A stretch of 64,000 bases of DNA from Corylus avellana (Eukaryota; Streptophyta; Magnoliopsida; Fagales; Betulaceae). The DNA lies in the NCBI RefSeq assembly GCF_901000735.1, contig NC_081551.1, positions 9,194,101-9,258,100 of the forward strand. The letters run 5' to 3'. This document shows, piece after piece, positions 36,201 to 48,000 of the stretch; within the stretch, counting starts at the first letter, position 1, and each line of letters starts with the position of its first letter. Made by a program: the position numbers and the translations under genes. Below the pieces are notes generated by a model. It had not been told where the DNA came from, did no database searches, and saw nothing but the letters and a program-made list of their open reading frames with translations.

Positions 36201-37480
36201 TCCGTAAAATAAAATTAGGTTGAGAGAGTAGAGAAGTGCCAATGTTTTTGATGGCTAAGCGGGTACCGTTGTCCACTTGGATTTGATCGGGGCCATCATA
36301 CTCTTCCGATTGAATATTCAATTGATTTGAATCGGAGGTGACGTGGTGAGAAGCACCAGTGTCGGGATACCAGTTGAGATCCCGAGATGACGTGGCCATT
36401 GCATTATAAACTGTTAGACTCGGGCCAGGGGCTTGATAAGCTTGATTAAATTTGTTATAACAGGTGAGGGCCGAATGGCCCAATTTGCCACATACTTGAC
36501 ATGTGGGTCTGGACCTTGAGGAGCCCATATGCGGGCTAGACCTTGAGGAGCCCATTTGCTGATGTGGGCTATATTGAAAGGGAAAGGGACCCGAAGGTCC
36601 TCCCTGACCTCTGGATGTAGAGGCATGGACTTGATGAAGGCGCCCCTGTGAACGTGACGTTGGCTGTCGAAAAAGAGGAATCTTCTTGATGATGTTTTGC
36701 AAGCCGAGATTCGTGGGCAAGGAGATACCCAAACAACGTGTGAATGGAGAGGGGCTCCACACAAGTGGTTACGGAGGTTACAAATGGGTTGTATTCGGAA
36801 CCCAAACCGCCGAGGAGATAGGAGGTGAGTTTTTCTTCACTGATTGAGTGTCTTGCAATAGCAAGAGTGGTGGTGGTGTGCTTGATTTGATGATAATAAT
36901 CTGAGATACTCAAATTTCCTGTCTTGGCAGTGGTAACTTGAAGACGGAGGGTTAATACGCGGGCTTGAGATTCTGAAGTGAAAGATTTATCAAGTGTCTT
37001 CCATAGCTCTTGGGCAGTTTTGAAACCAAGGACTTGAGGCAGCAATTCATCTGAGATGGAGGACATTAGCATCCTGAGGACCAATTGATCCTAGCAGAGC
37101 CATCGAAGGGTGTCTGGGTCTGTGGAGATGGTGGAAGTGCTGCCAGGGGAGGTGGAGATGGGCGGGCTGGGGGTATTTGTGCTGTCGATGAACCCATAGA
37201 GATCATGACCTTAGAGGAATGGTTCCACAAGGCTACGCTAGGTCATGTAATTGGTTTTGTTGAGCTTGGTGATGGATTGGGCAAAACTGGAGAGAGGAGC
37301 TACGGAAAGGGCTTCTTGGGTATTGATGGGAGTAGTGTTTGGGGTGGTTTCGGTGGAGGTAGTTTCAGTGGAGGTAGAGGCCATTGGAGAAGATCAGTAG
37401 GTATTTGAAAAAATGCTTTATAGACACAAGGGAGAAAAAAAAAAATGATGACGTGAGTCGCTCGTTCAAAGCTCTGATAC
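33280..37480 (-). pseudogene. Copia gag-pol polyprotein, broken by stops and frameshifts
   Basis: Domains on the minus strand: UBN2-type gag (37084-36569, with ISDYYHQIKHTTTTLA); zinc knuckle CQVCGKLGHSALTCYNKF (about 36505-36450); aspartic protease WYPDTGASHHVTS (about 36350); and integrase (35670-36000 and 35238-35750, with FSDLWGPSPV then NGGGEFQKL). Reverse transcriptase (34682-33990) has NIVGCKWVFRLK, DVQNAFLH and the catalytic LIYVDDIL. RNase H (33480-33280) has LWCDNIGA and [12 protein letters not shown]. At least four reading-frame changes are present, plus an in-frame stop near 33985 after the LILSQQ segment. The element cannot make an intact polyprotein but keeps its catalytic motifs. 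Confidence 0.9.
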
Positions 37481-37813
37481 CATAAAGAGTTTGATATTTC
37501 AGTGTGATTGCTGTCTTGTATTTTCCATTGATGCATGCTGAATTTATACACATTCTTTGAGAGATTTACAAAGGAAAGTATTTTACAAAATACATGACAA
37601 ATTGCTTGGTTTTCTTTTCTTGTTGAGCACTAGCTGTTGGGCTGATTTGGTTTGCTATAATTGTAGGATTTCATTTGCCTTATTTTGGATGTAGCCATTG
37701 CTTGAGATTCCTTGTGAGGATTGTGGTCTTGCAGGTCATGCACTTGCCTTGTGGAGAATATGGACGTTGCTTTGGTTTCCATGTGAGGATTTGTGGAGTT
37801 AATTATGTTTGTT
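37481..37813 (-). repeat. Copia 5' LTR
   Basis: Partner of 32851-33183. In the minus orientation it precedes the tRNA-Met primer site. To its right is a (TCAA)n run (37817-37838) and then ordinary intergenic sequence. Confidence 0.9.
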
Positions 37814-38159
37814 TTAAGTCAATCAATCAATCAATCAATAAAAACATCAATTGCTCTAAGCAACTATTGGAAGTCCCCTCAAAGTGATAAATTAGAGGTT
37901 CAATACTTCAATCCCTCGAAGCGATAATTATCCCGTTTATTTTCTATATTTTTCTTATTTTCAGTTGATAGAATCCCTCATGTTTAGGAACGGAGGGAGG
38001 GGAGACTAGTATAGGCCATGGTCCCCTCAATTCTTAAGAACAAAAAATTTTAAAGGTAAAAAAAAAATTATAAGGTATAAATTTTTTTTAGCATTTGACC
38101 CCGACCGATAATAATTTATGGGTCCATCTCGTGTTCTATCATTTGGTATGGAGGGCCGA

Positions 38160-38735
38160 CCTAGGGGTGTTAAGTGAGCGAAGCCCTCGTGAGCGAGCTC
38201 GGGCTTGACTCGTGCTCGACTCGATTATTAAATGAGGCGTTTCGTGAATACAAATACTAGCTCGAATATTAAACAAAGCAAGTTCGGCTCGATTTGGTTA
38301 GGCTCGTGAACCGCTCGTATAAGGCTCGAATTGGTAGTTGTTCACATAATTGCTCATATTAATATTAAAAATTAATGATTTTTTTTTTTAATAACATCAT
38401 TTTATTATAAAAGGATGCATATCTTATCTTTTCGAAATCAAGTTTATTTCTGTATTGACTCAGGCTCCATACTCGGCTAGTCAAGCTAAGCAAATGCTCA
38501 TATGCAAACGAGCTTCTTGAGCCGTTTAAGAGTATTTGAAGTTTAAATTTATAATAAATAAATAAATTAAATATAAGAGCATCTTGCGAGCTAGCCCGAC
38601 TCGACTTATTATGAGCTCGAGTTCGGACTCGATTTTTTTGGTTCGTCCTTAAACTCGTTTCAAGCTCGAGTAAAATTTAAACAAGCCAAGTCCAAATAAA
38701 GAAAGCTCGCTCAGGTTTGGCTCGTTTATACCATA
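38160..38735. repeat. GAGCTCG-rich dispersed repeat, class unknown
   Basis: Dense recurrence of short words GAGCTCG, GGCTCGT, AACTCG and TCGACTCG over 570 bp, starting near GGGGTGTTAAGTGAGCG and ending near GGCTCGTTTATACC. The two halves are partly inverted copies, as expected for a non-autonomous DNA element. No terminal repeat or target duplication could be fixed, and nothing is coded. Confidence 0.5.
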
Positions 38736-39439
38736 ATGGAGCAGTTCGATTTTCTTGAATTTTTTGTTTCCTCTGTTTTCCCTTTACGCCATTCAAATAA
38801 AAAAGAAAAAAAAAAGACCCCCTCAATTGAAATTACTGTGGGTGAGAACGTAGAGGTGCTGTAGCTGTGCTTGTGGTGTTGTGGCAAAGCAAGGGAAGGT
38901 TCTGTTCTGTGCACTGGGAGGAGACGTGGCTGAAGGTGGTGGTGCGCTGCCGTGTAGTGTGTGATCTGAAGCAGTGGTGAACGGCGAAGGTGAACCCGTG
39001 GTGTGCCGCTCGTGGAGAACTCGTGGCTGAGCGAAGGGCGGTACGGTGGTGAAAGTCGTTTGTCTCCGGTGGTGGGACACGGTGGTGTGCGGTCGTGGGA
39101 AGCAGCCGTGTGTGGCTACGCAAGGAGGGGCTGTGCGTGAGAATTTGGGGAAGAAGACAAGTGGTGTTTGGCTACAGGTTTGAATTCTTACCCCTATTCC
39201 AGTTTGAGGATAGCCTATTATAGTTTAGGAATATGATATTCCTGACTTTGATTTGTTGTCATACTTGGGAGTTGGGGTTGTTTCGCTATGGGATTAAGGC
39301 AGTTCTTATTCCGGTTTTTCTGTAATTTAGGAGTAGTATTGTTTTAGGGGAAACAAAAAAAAAAAAAACAGAAAAAAAAAAAAAAGGAAAAAGGAGAGAA
39401 AGAGAGGAGAAAAGAAGAAGAGGTCGGTATTACTGACTT

Positions 39440-39780
39440 AAGTCAATACGTAATGGCCTTTAGTCGCAATGCTCCACTAGACGAGGCTTCGTTTGAATCA
39501 AGAATTATGCCGAAGATTATCGAACAATTGAGGGCATTAATGGAGGATTCACTTGAAAGAACAGTGATAGTAGCTGCTAATCTTTAAGGGAAGGCATTAT
39601 ACTGGTTTGATTTATTGGTAGCACGCCATGGAGAGCCAAGCGGGAAGGAATTTGTGGAAGGCTCCTTGTTCAATTTGGTTCTTCAACAAATTAGAATAGG
39701 GATGATGAGCTAGCGAAAATTCGGCAAACGTCAACAGTTGCAGAATACATAAACTGTTTGTTGAAATGCCTCTGTAGGCA
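39440..39780 (+). pseudogene. Ty3/Gypsy gag-like fragment
   Basis: Conceptual translation, with stops and one frameshift, gives KALYWFDLLVARHGEPSGKE and then, in another frame, DELAKIRQTSTVAEYIN. The second matches the gag pattern (E)LxKLxQTGTVxEY of Ty3 elements. It lies just upstream of NMAT4 and may overlap its promoter. No pol or LTR is seen nearby. Confidence 0.45.
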
Positions 39781-39912
39781 GTTCCGTTGGTTTCTTGTTG
39801 TTTAGTTCGTTAGTAGGATATATAGCTTTGAAGTAATGGGTCTCTATGTTTTTTTGAAGGTAGGCAGATTCTAGTCTATGGGAGTTCATTTAGTCCGTGA
39901 CTAAAAAGAATA

Positions 39913-42900
39913 ATGCGGCTCTTGGGGTTGTCAAGTGTTTGCAAAGCAAACTTGCTGAAACGTGCCATACTGAAAGGGGTGAACCTTACTCGATTCATTT
40001 CGTCATTATCAACTAATATAGGTAAATTGTTATATGCCAGCTTGACAGCTATCTTCAAGGCGTATGAAACCATTGTATACCTTGGTGCTTCTCACTATAA
40101 TTGCTTAAAGATTGATATCATATTTCTTTTTTATTTGCAGCAATATAGATTCATTTGATTTTTTGTGTTTATAGAATGACTTCTAGGATTTTGAGACTCA
40201 AAGTGGTTTCAGTTGTATGAACTCCACCTGAGGGGTTGTTAGGAGTTCTATCTTTTAGGAAGCTGACCCTTAGGCTAAGGATAGAAGGATTTCAATAGGT
40301 AAAAACTTAGCAAATCTATATGTATATGAATCTTGGAATTATTCTCCCCAAGTAATAGTGACAAGCTTTTGTTGAGTTGAACGGAATAATGTTTTGTTTA
40401 TGTTGGCTCCCATACTCTCCTTTCAGATTGATACTCATCCTAAAAACTGATTATGGCTCTCCTGCTTGTATGTTGTGGAAACAAAACTCATATATGTTTT
40501 CTGTGTATTTCTGTCCACCACTCCCCTTCTCTTTCATGCCATTATGTATGGTTTGGTTGACTTTGAACAGTTTATTGTGGCTGCATTACCAGGACCTGGA
40601 TTGCTAAAATTTATGGTATTCTTGTTGAATGGGCTCCAACACACCACACAAAGTGATGGGATTTCTAGTATTTGTCTATTTAGTCAGTGGACTCTAAATT
40701 TCAAAAACTAATTTCCTCCCTAAAGAAAAAAAAGATTTGGTTAACTTTAAGTTATTAAGCTTCCTATGTGAGAATATAGATTTTTTGTTGACTAAGTGAA
40801 GACATTCATAACTTGGAACAGGTAAATCTGCTGCAAGATTACATTCTCGCACATATTATTCTTCTGCTGCAGAAACTAATGACAACACTGATAAGGGCAC
40901 TGGAAAAATGACATTGGCAAAGAACTTAGCCTGTCTTGTTGAAGAATCTTCATTTGTTGATGGGAGAAAGCCCAGGAGTCGAATGGAGCTCAAGAGGTAT
41001 TTTGAACTCCGCATAAAGAAGAAGGTGAAGGAGCAATACACGAATGGGAAGTTTCAAGACCTAATGGCAAAAGTGATTGCCAATCTAGACACTCTTCAGG
41101 ATGCTTACAATTGTATAAGGCTAAATTCAAATGTAGATATATCATTAAATAATGAGAGAGCCTCTTTTGAATCCATGGCTGAAGAGCTTTGTAGTGGGAG
41201 TTTTGATGTCATTGCCAATACTTTCTCTGTCTCAACAAAGGGTGCAAGCAAAGAAACCCTTGTCCTTCCCAATCTTAAGTTGAAGATTGTTCAGGAAGCT
41301 ATCAGGATAGTTCTAGAAGTTGTTTACAAGCCCCACTTTTGTAAGATATCTCATGGTTGTCGGAGTGGGAGAGGACACTCAACGGCATTGAAGTACATTA
41401 GGAAAGAGATCTCTAACCCTGACTGGTGGTTTACCTTTCACATAAAAAGAAAGCTGGATGCTTGTGTCCTAGATAAAATCATTGCAACAATGGAGGACAA
41501 GATAGAAGATCCCAGCTTGTATGCTATCATTCGCAGCATGTTTGATGCCCATGTACTCAATCTGGAGTTTGGGGGCTTTCCAAAAGGTCATGGTCTACCA
41601 CAAGAGGGAGTGTTGTCCCCTATACTAGTAAATATATATCTTGACCTCTTTGACCGCGAATTTTACAGATTGTCAATGAAATATGAAGCTCTGGATCCAG
41701 GTTTTCTTTCTAATCAAGATGGGTCCTATTCCAATCTGCGCACTTGGTTTAGGAGGCAGCTGAAATGCAATGATCTCAACTGCAAAAATGAAAAGAATGT
41801 TAGCATAAGAGTTCATTCTTGTCGTTTCATGGATGAGATATTTTGTGCAGTCTCTGGTTCCAAAGAAGTTGCTCTCAGTTTTAAATGTGATATTCTAAAT
41901 TACTTACAGAATTCTTTGCTTTTGGACGTTGACAATCAAACAGAAGTATTACCAAATGAGGGGCCCCAGGGGATTCGCTTTCTGGGCTTTTTGGTTAGAA
42001 GAAGCGTAAGAGAAAGTCCTGCTATGAAGGCTGTTCACAAGTTAAAGGAAAAGGTCAATTTATTTGCTTTACAAAAACAGGAGGCGTGGAATGCCGGGAC
42101 TATTAGAATTGGCAAGAAATGGCTAGGTCATGGTTTGAAGAAGGTTAAGGAGTCTGAAATCAAGCATTTAGCGGATTGTAACTCTGTTTTGAGCCAAATT
42201 TCCTGTTTCCGTAAAGCTGGGATGGAAACTGATCATTGGTACAAGCTCTTACTGAAGATATGGATGCAAGATGTTAAAGCCAACGCAGCAAAGAGTGAGG
42301 AAATAATCTTTTCTAAGTATGTTGCAGAACCATCTCTTCCCCAAGAATTGATGGACTCCTTTTATGAATTTCAGAGGCGTGCAGAAGAATATGTTTCTTC
42401 TGAGACAGCTTCTACTCTTGCTCTTTTGCCAAATTTGAGCTCCTCAAGCAAATCTGACTCCATCACTGAGATTATTGCTCCTGTTGATGTCATAAAAAAG
42501 AGGCTTTTACGATATGGATTGGCCACATATGAAGGGTACCCTCGTACAACTTCTCTGCTTGTTTTACAAGATAATGACCAGATTATCAACTGGTTTTCTG
42601 GTCTTGTCTGCCGTTGGCTTAGATGGTGTAGTCAGTGTGATAATTTTGGTGATGTAAAGCTCTTAATTTCTGATCAAGTTAGGAAATCTTGCATTCGTAC
42701 TCTAGCAGCAAAGTACCGGATACATGAAAATGAGATAGAAAAACGGTTTGACTCACAATTGAGCAGGATTCCTTCTACTCAAGAAATAGAGCAAGAGATG
42801 GAAATTGAGACATCAGATACCCAATCTTTTGATAATGATGAGGCTTTGATGTATGGGATATCTTATAGTGGCTTGTGTTTACTTTCTCTAGCAAGAGTGG

Positions 42901-43136
42901 TGACCCAGTCACGGCCTTGCAATTGTTTTGTTATGGGGTGCCCTTCTCCAGCACCAAGTGTTTATACTCTTCATGTGATGGAAAGGCAGAAGTTCCCAGG
43001 CTGGAAGACAGGGTTCTCAAGTTGTATTCATCCTAGCTTGAATAAAAGGCGGATCGGCTTGTGTGAGCAACATTTAAAAGATTTGTATCTTGGTCATATA
43101 TCACTTCAGTCCATTGATTTCGGTGCCTGGAAATGA
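39913..43136 (+). CDS. NMAT4: nuclear-encoded mitochondrial group II intron maturase nMAT4
   Basis: Two coding exons, 39913-40021 and 40822-43136, joined by an 800-bp GT-AG intron, give 807 residues. Exon 1 encodes 36 residues rich in Arg/Lys/Ser/Leu without acids, a mitochondrial presequence. The body matches plant nMAT4 (Arabidopsis At1g74350, as I recall it). It has a reverse-transcriptase-derived domain with SRMELKRYFELRIKKKVKEQ and FPKGHGLPQEGVLSPILVNI, then domain X with KWLGHGLKKVKESEIKHLAD and KAGMETDHWYKLLLKIWMQD. The C-terminus is a Cys-rich endonuclease-derived region (CNCFVMGC ... C.H ... GLCEQHLKDLYLG). The usual YADD active site is FMDE (372-375), so reverse transcription is not expected; the protein should act in splicing mitochondrial introns. 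In Arabidopsis nMAT4 is needed for nad1 introns. No disruption is seen. Confidence 0.92.
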
Positions 43137-44217
43137 GTGCATTCAGTGAATTCAAAATATTGTAAAGCAGCTGGCGCCAGGACTGTTCATCTCTCAAAAA
43201 ATTAGCAACCAATGAAGTAGTCCCAGAGGGTTCAAGATGACAAGGGACTATGCTGGTGTGCCAGTTTGGAATAGTCAGCATGGGAACATCATATGTTTGA
43301 CTTGCTAGATGAAGAGAACGCATTAAACTTTTAAAGAATCAACTTCTCAGGTTAGTATTCGGGTAATATACTCTTAGAAGCATCAAAATGTGGTGTGTTT
43401 GTGACTATATCCTCAATTTTCTCATTTTTCATAATTTGCCCATAATGTGAAGTAGAACAAATAATTTTTTTTATTGGTGACTAAATTTTTTCAAGGTGTT
43501 TTAACATATCAGCAATGTGAAGCAAATGAAATCATGATATATACTCCATTTGGCATCAAGGTTTGGAGCGGATGGCATGCCATTTTTCCTCCATTATCCG
43601 TTAGGGAAGAGATAATAGCAAGGCAATTCTGCCAAGCCCTGTATTGATGACTTTGAGCTTTTGAAGGATACAAGCAGACTATGGGAATGATATTACAGAG
43701 AGGGCAGTGCCACGGGTATACAGAGCCTTTTCTTGTGCTCCTTTTTTCGCGCATGCGGAAAATGAAGGAGAAAGAGCTGTCAATGTTGAAGTGCGAGAAT
43801 GGAGCGCCAACAGCAATGGTCACGAAACTCATGACCTTTTCACAGTGAGCCAGATAACTTTATTGGCCATCTATATTCCAACCTTTGTTTTGACAGTAAT
43901 CTGTATTGTATATTGTATTGAGTCTGGAGCTTCAATGGTTTTTTGCCTAACAAATTAAAACTCGAGTATTAGTAATGACAGTAGGATTAGTTGGATTGAT
44001 TAGACGGTTGACAATTTGCAATGTATGTGGATGTGTTGGCATTCATATTGTTCAACAAAAATGATAGGAAACACCACAAATCAATTCCCCTCCTTTTGGC
44101 ACCTAACGGTGCCAAAAGCAAACAAGAGCAGATAAATATCATGTCTTCTCTTTTGCTTCCCTAATTAGTATGATATGATTTTTTTTAATTAATTAATTTA
44201 TTTTTAAGCTTAGCTTG
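43137..44217. other. NMAT4 3' flank, no further gene
   Basis: Contains the likely NMAT4 3' UTR and intergenic DNA. I see no coding homology. A short ORF at 43707-43958 has a hydrophobic tail but no recognisable relative or splice context. Confidence 0.4.
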
Positions 44218-44696
44218 TTTTGACATAAAATATTTGTCATATATATTTTTTTAATTTTTTGGTGTTTGGTACGAACAAAAATCATGGTCAAAATCAAAAA
44301 TATTTTTGGTTGACCAGAAAAATATTTTTTATTTTTCGTGAAATAATTTCTTATTCAAAATTTTAAATCATTTTTCGTGTTTAAGCTTTTCTCTCTTTCT
44401 TTGACGCACTCTTTCTCTCAATTTATTCTCTGTTGTTGTCCGCCATCATAACGGACTGCCAGAAACAGCCATTGGCTGCAGCCGAAGGTCATATGATTTC
44501 CCTGAAGTCACTAGAAGACACCACTGGCTGCTATGGATTTTCACCGAAATCCGCCAATGAAAGTGGCTGGATGTTGCTGTCGCCGAAGATCATCGAAGAT
44601 TGCTAATTTTTCATAGGATCTACAAGCCAAAAAATGTTTTTAACTGAAATCATTCGTTAATTTTTTTTTTTTAATAAAATATATTTTATGTCAAAA
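44218..44696. mobile_element. MITE with 16-bp perfect terminal inverted repeat
   Basis: TTTTGACATAAAATAT (44218-44233) and its exact reverse complement ATATTTTATGTCAAAA (44681-44696) bound a 479-bp non-coding segment. The inner sequence is AT-rich at the flanks and GC-richer in the middle, with GTCGCCGAAGATCATCGAAG near 44570. No target duplication is clear, so the superfamily is unassigned. Confidence 0.7.
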
Positions 44697-45095
44697 TAGA
44701 CGGAGTTCAATTAATTTGCCAAAGTAAAAGCATTTCTTCTTGACAAAGCAATTTAGAGATGCAAGGGGAAGTGGCTTGGCAATAAACTTCACCACCCACC
44801 TCACAAATTTCCTTTGGGAAGTCATTTTGCACATGGATGAAGCTGTAAACGAACTAGTTTACTTGAATTTGGCTTAACATTGGCTGGTAACTGATCTTTT
44901 GATTCAAATAAATGGGAAATAAAATCACTGTTTTTATACAACAATTTTCTGGTGCTCACAAAATCCCACGCTCTTGTCATTGTCAAGGGAAAAAACATGC
45001 AAAATAAATATTGACTGTCCACTGAAATATATTTTGGGTGAGGCCAGTCATCAAATCAGTCGAAATTCAAGGAAAACTATTTAAGTCGGAGAGAA

Positions 45096-48000
45096 ATGGT
45101 TACAATAAATTGTTTGAGAGGTGTACCCAAAATCACATACACCTCAACACCCAAAATCACAATTTCTAAGCCCGTTGTTTCTCTCTTCTCCAAAAGGGCC
45201 TCTCCTCTCGTAGCAATAGTAGCAGCAGCATCATTTTCCTCAATGTCTTACGACACGGAGCTCGCGGCTGCCAAGAAAGCAGCATCTCTCGCTGCCCGAC
45301 TCTGCCAGGCATCTCTCTTTTTTTCTCTCTCTCTCTCTCTCTTTCGCTTTTTCTTTCTTGTATGCCTTGCCCGTTACATGTTTGTATGAGTGTAAATGCA
45401 CACAAAGAGGCATAATTAGGCACACAAAGTTGCTCCTTTTTTGTTACCCTTTGGTCTGCATTGGGAGGATAGTGAATTTGAAGACTGGGAAATGTTATTT
45501 TGGGAGAAACTCAGAAGCTAAAATGAGTATTTGAGTTAAACTCGGGATGATTATGTAATCCGAATGAAACCCAGAACCTAAAAATCATTATTTGAGCGAA
45601 ATTCAGAGGATAATGTGTACTTTGTGTGAAACCCTGAATCTGAAACTACTATTTCAGAAACATTATGAGCATAATAGTGTAATTTTAGTGATACCCAGAA
45701 CCTGAAATGATTATAAATTTAGATGAGTACAGGACATGACTGCTTGTTTTAGCCAATATTAGGACAAAGAAATTATTGTTGCATATTGTCTTTGGAGCAA
45801 TAGGAGAACTGGAAATTGTTATTTCTACTTTTGGAAAGGAACTTGTAAATGCAAAACAAAATGAACTTTATTTGAATCAGTGCGGTTGAAATGATTGGAT
45901 ATTTCTGCTTTAATATGGCATTTATTTACCTTTTATAGTAAATATTCACCTGTAGTTTATGTTTTTGGGCATTATATATTTTGTTATGTCAAGCTGATTC
46001 CATGGGGTGTTGCTATTTCCTCAGAAGGTGCAAAAGGCACTGTTGCAATCAGATGTCCAGTCAAAATCAGATAAAAGTCCTGTCACTGTGGCTGATTATG
46101 GTTTGTTGTCAAGTTCTTCTGTGCACGCCTTTCATTTATTAGTAATCTGTTGTTTTCTCTTCTGGATTCTCATAATGAATCACATGTGAATCTTGATTGC
46201 AGAAGCAGATTATACAATTTTTTTAATCAAGTATGGGAAGTTACTTTTTAGTCCATAGTTTGGTTTATTGCATAGGAAGATTAGTGAGATAAATTACTTT
46301 ACCTATAAATTATCGTCCAGTAAGACCTAACCCAACCTTGCCCACTCTTACGACCTGACGAAGGTCCGGGAGGATCTGATTTCTCTGAATTCTGCTTGGG
46401 TAGTTGGATCTGCTGAAATTGTCTTGCTTAATGTGCATCCTCTAAATGAGAGGAAACACATCTGTGTCATATTATAGAAGAAGAGGTTTGTAATCTCCTT
46501 TCTTATTTGCTTGAAGGGTATGGTAACTTTTAACAATCTTTGTATTTCAATCCCAAATCCTGCCTATTAGAACAAATTTCCAAGGAAGTACCCCAAAAAA
46601 CTGCACACCAATGTGTTAGCAAGCAGTTTAGGAAGTTAAATTCAACTGGGTCCAGCATGGAAGGCTTGTTATATTGCATGAGATTAATCTTTTATGAGCC
46701 TTACTTGAAATTTCCATTATATAGTTTCCATAGAGAGTATATTTTGAAAGAGTGAACTTTTATCATATGGCCAACTTCAAATTTCTAGACAACTTTTTCA
46801 TGTTATTGATCACACAGTACAAATTCAGATCGCCAAGGATGTCTTAATTGTGGGGTTAACCTTGTGCATGACTTTACTTTTTTGATAAGTAAATTAATCT
46901 AAATAGAAAGCACAGAGGGAGTACAACCCAAGTATACAGGAAGTATACAAGAGAAACCCCACTTAGGGAAAACCTAGTGGATGACTTTACTAATCGCTAT
47001 GTTTTGATCTTCCAATATTTCAGGGCTACATTAGAAGTAAGCTTCTGTTTCATTGCCTGAAGTTTTGAGTGGATCTTTATGCCCTCCCTGCCAGTTCATT
47101 AGCAGATATAACTGAGCCAGTTGGTCTTCTAGTGGATCTATATTACCCGTGAATTTTCTGTGAATGGAATGTGTTACAGATATAACTGAGCCAGTAGGTC
47201 TTCTAGTGGATCCACATCAACCCTATTTAATTGTTCTTTGTTTGAATAGTAAAGTAGATGCTTACTTACCATCAGAAAAGTTTTTTTTTTTTTTTCCCCT
47301 TAAGGTTGTAAAGTAGATGCTTGATATCAATTGTCCTGTTTTTAAATTCAGTAAACTGTCTATCCAATGTGCTTTGGTGTGAGGATGTGGCACATGTGAT
47401 TCAAATTTTCAGTTTCAGCATCTCATAATTAAAGGCTATGTTATAAAGTATTTATACTGTCGGAGTGATTTCAGTGATTGTTTCTATAATTGCAGTGTTT
47501 AGGATTTACATGAATTGCAACTAACTTCCACTCTGTTTCTATCAATTAACTATAATTCCCAGGTTCACAAGCTCTGGTTAGTTTTGTGCTGGAGAGGGAA
47601 CTTCCTTCTGAATCATTCTCATTAGTGGCTGAGGAGGTGAGTGTGTATGCTTATGCTGGAATTTCCAGAGACATGCAGGTGCCATCTTCTTTTCTCCTTT
47701 GAACTGTGAATCCAGATAAAGAGTTTTTAAATCTTTCTAGGATTCAGGAGATCTTCGCAAGGAAAGTGGGCAGGAAACGCTACAGCGCATAACAAAACTT
47801 GTGAATGATACTATCGCTAATGATGGATCGTTTAGCGTTCCTACATTGACTGCAGCAGATGTGCTTGGGGCCATCGACTGTGGCAAATCTGACGGTGGTT
47901 CTCATGGCCGGCATTGGGTTTTGGATCCAATAGACGGTACTAAAGGGTAAGCGTCAACTGTGAATCTGACTAATACTTATGTTTTAAGAACCAGGACTCT

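Larger units (their letters stand above)
32851..37813 (-). mobile_element. Ty1/Copia retrotransposon, full length but frameshifted
   Basis: Two 333-bp LTRs (32851-33183 and 37481-37813) differ at about seven positions by eye. The primer-binding site (complement of GCTCTGATACCA, 37471-37482) matches initiator tRNA-Met. A purine-rich tract (TGTGGGGGCG on the minus strand, about 33188-33197) precedes the 3' LTR. Between them lie all Copia domains in the Copia order gag, protease, integrase, reverse transcriptase, RNase H. LTR termini are not the usual TG...CA, and no target duplication is obvious. Confidence 0.9.

Noticed and set aside
38823..39123. His/Thr/Ser-rich minus-strand ORFs of 85-96 codons
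   Set aside because: Low-complexity product of GTGGTG-type repeats; two frames are equally open and neither resembles a protein family.
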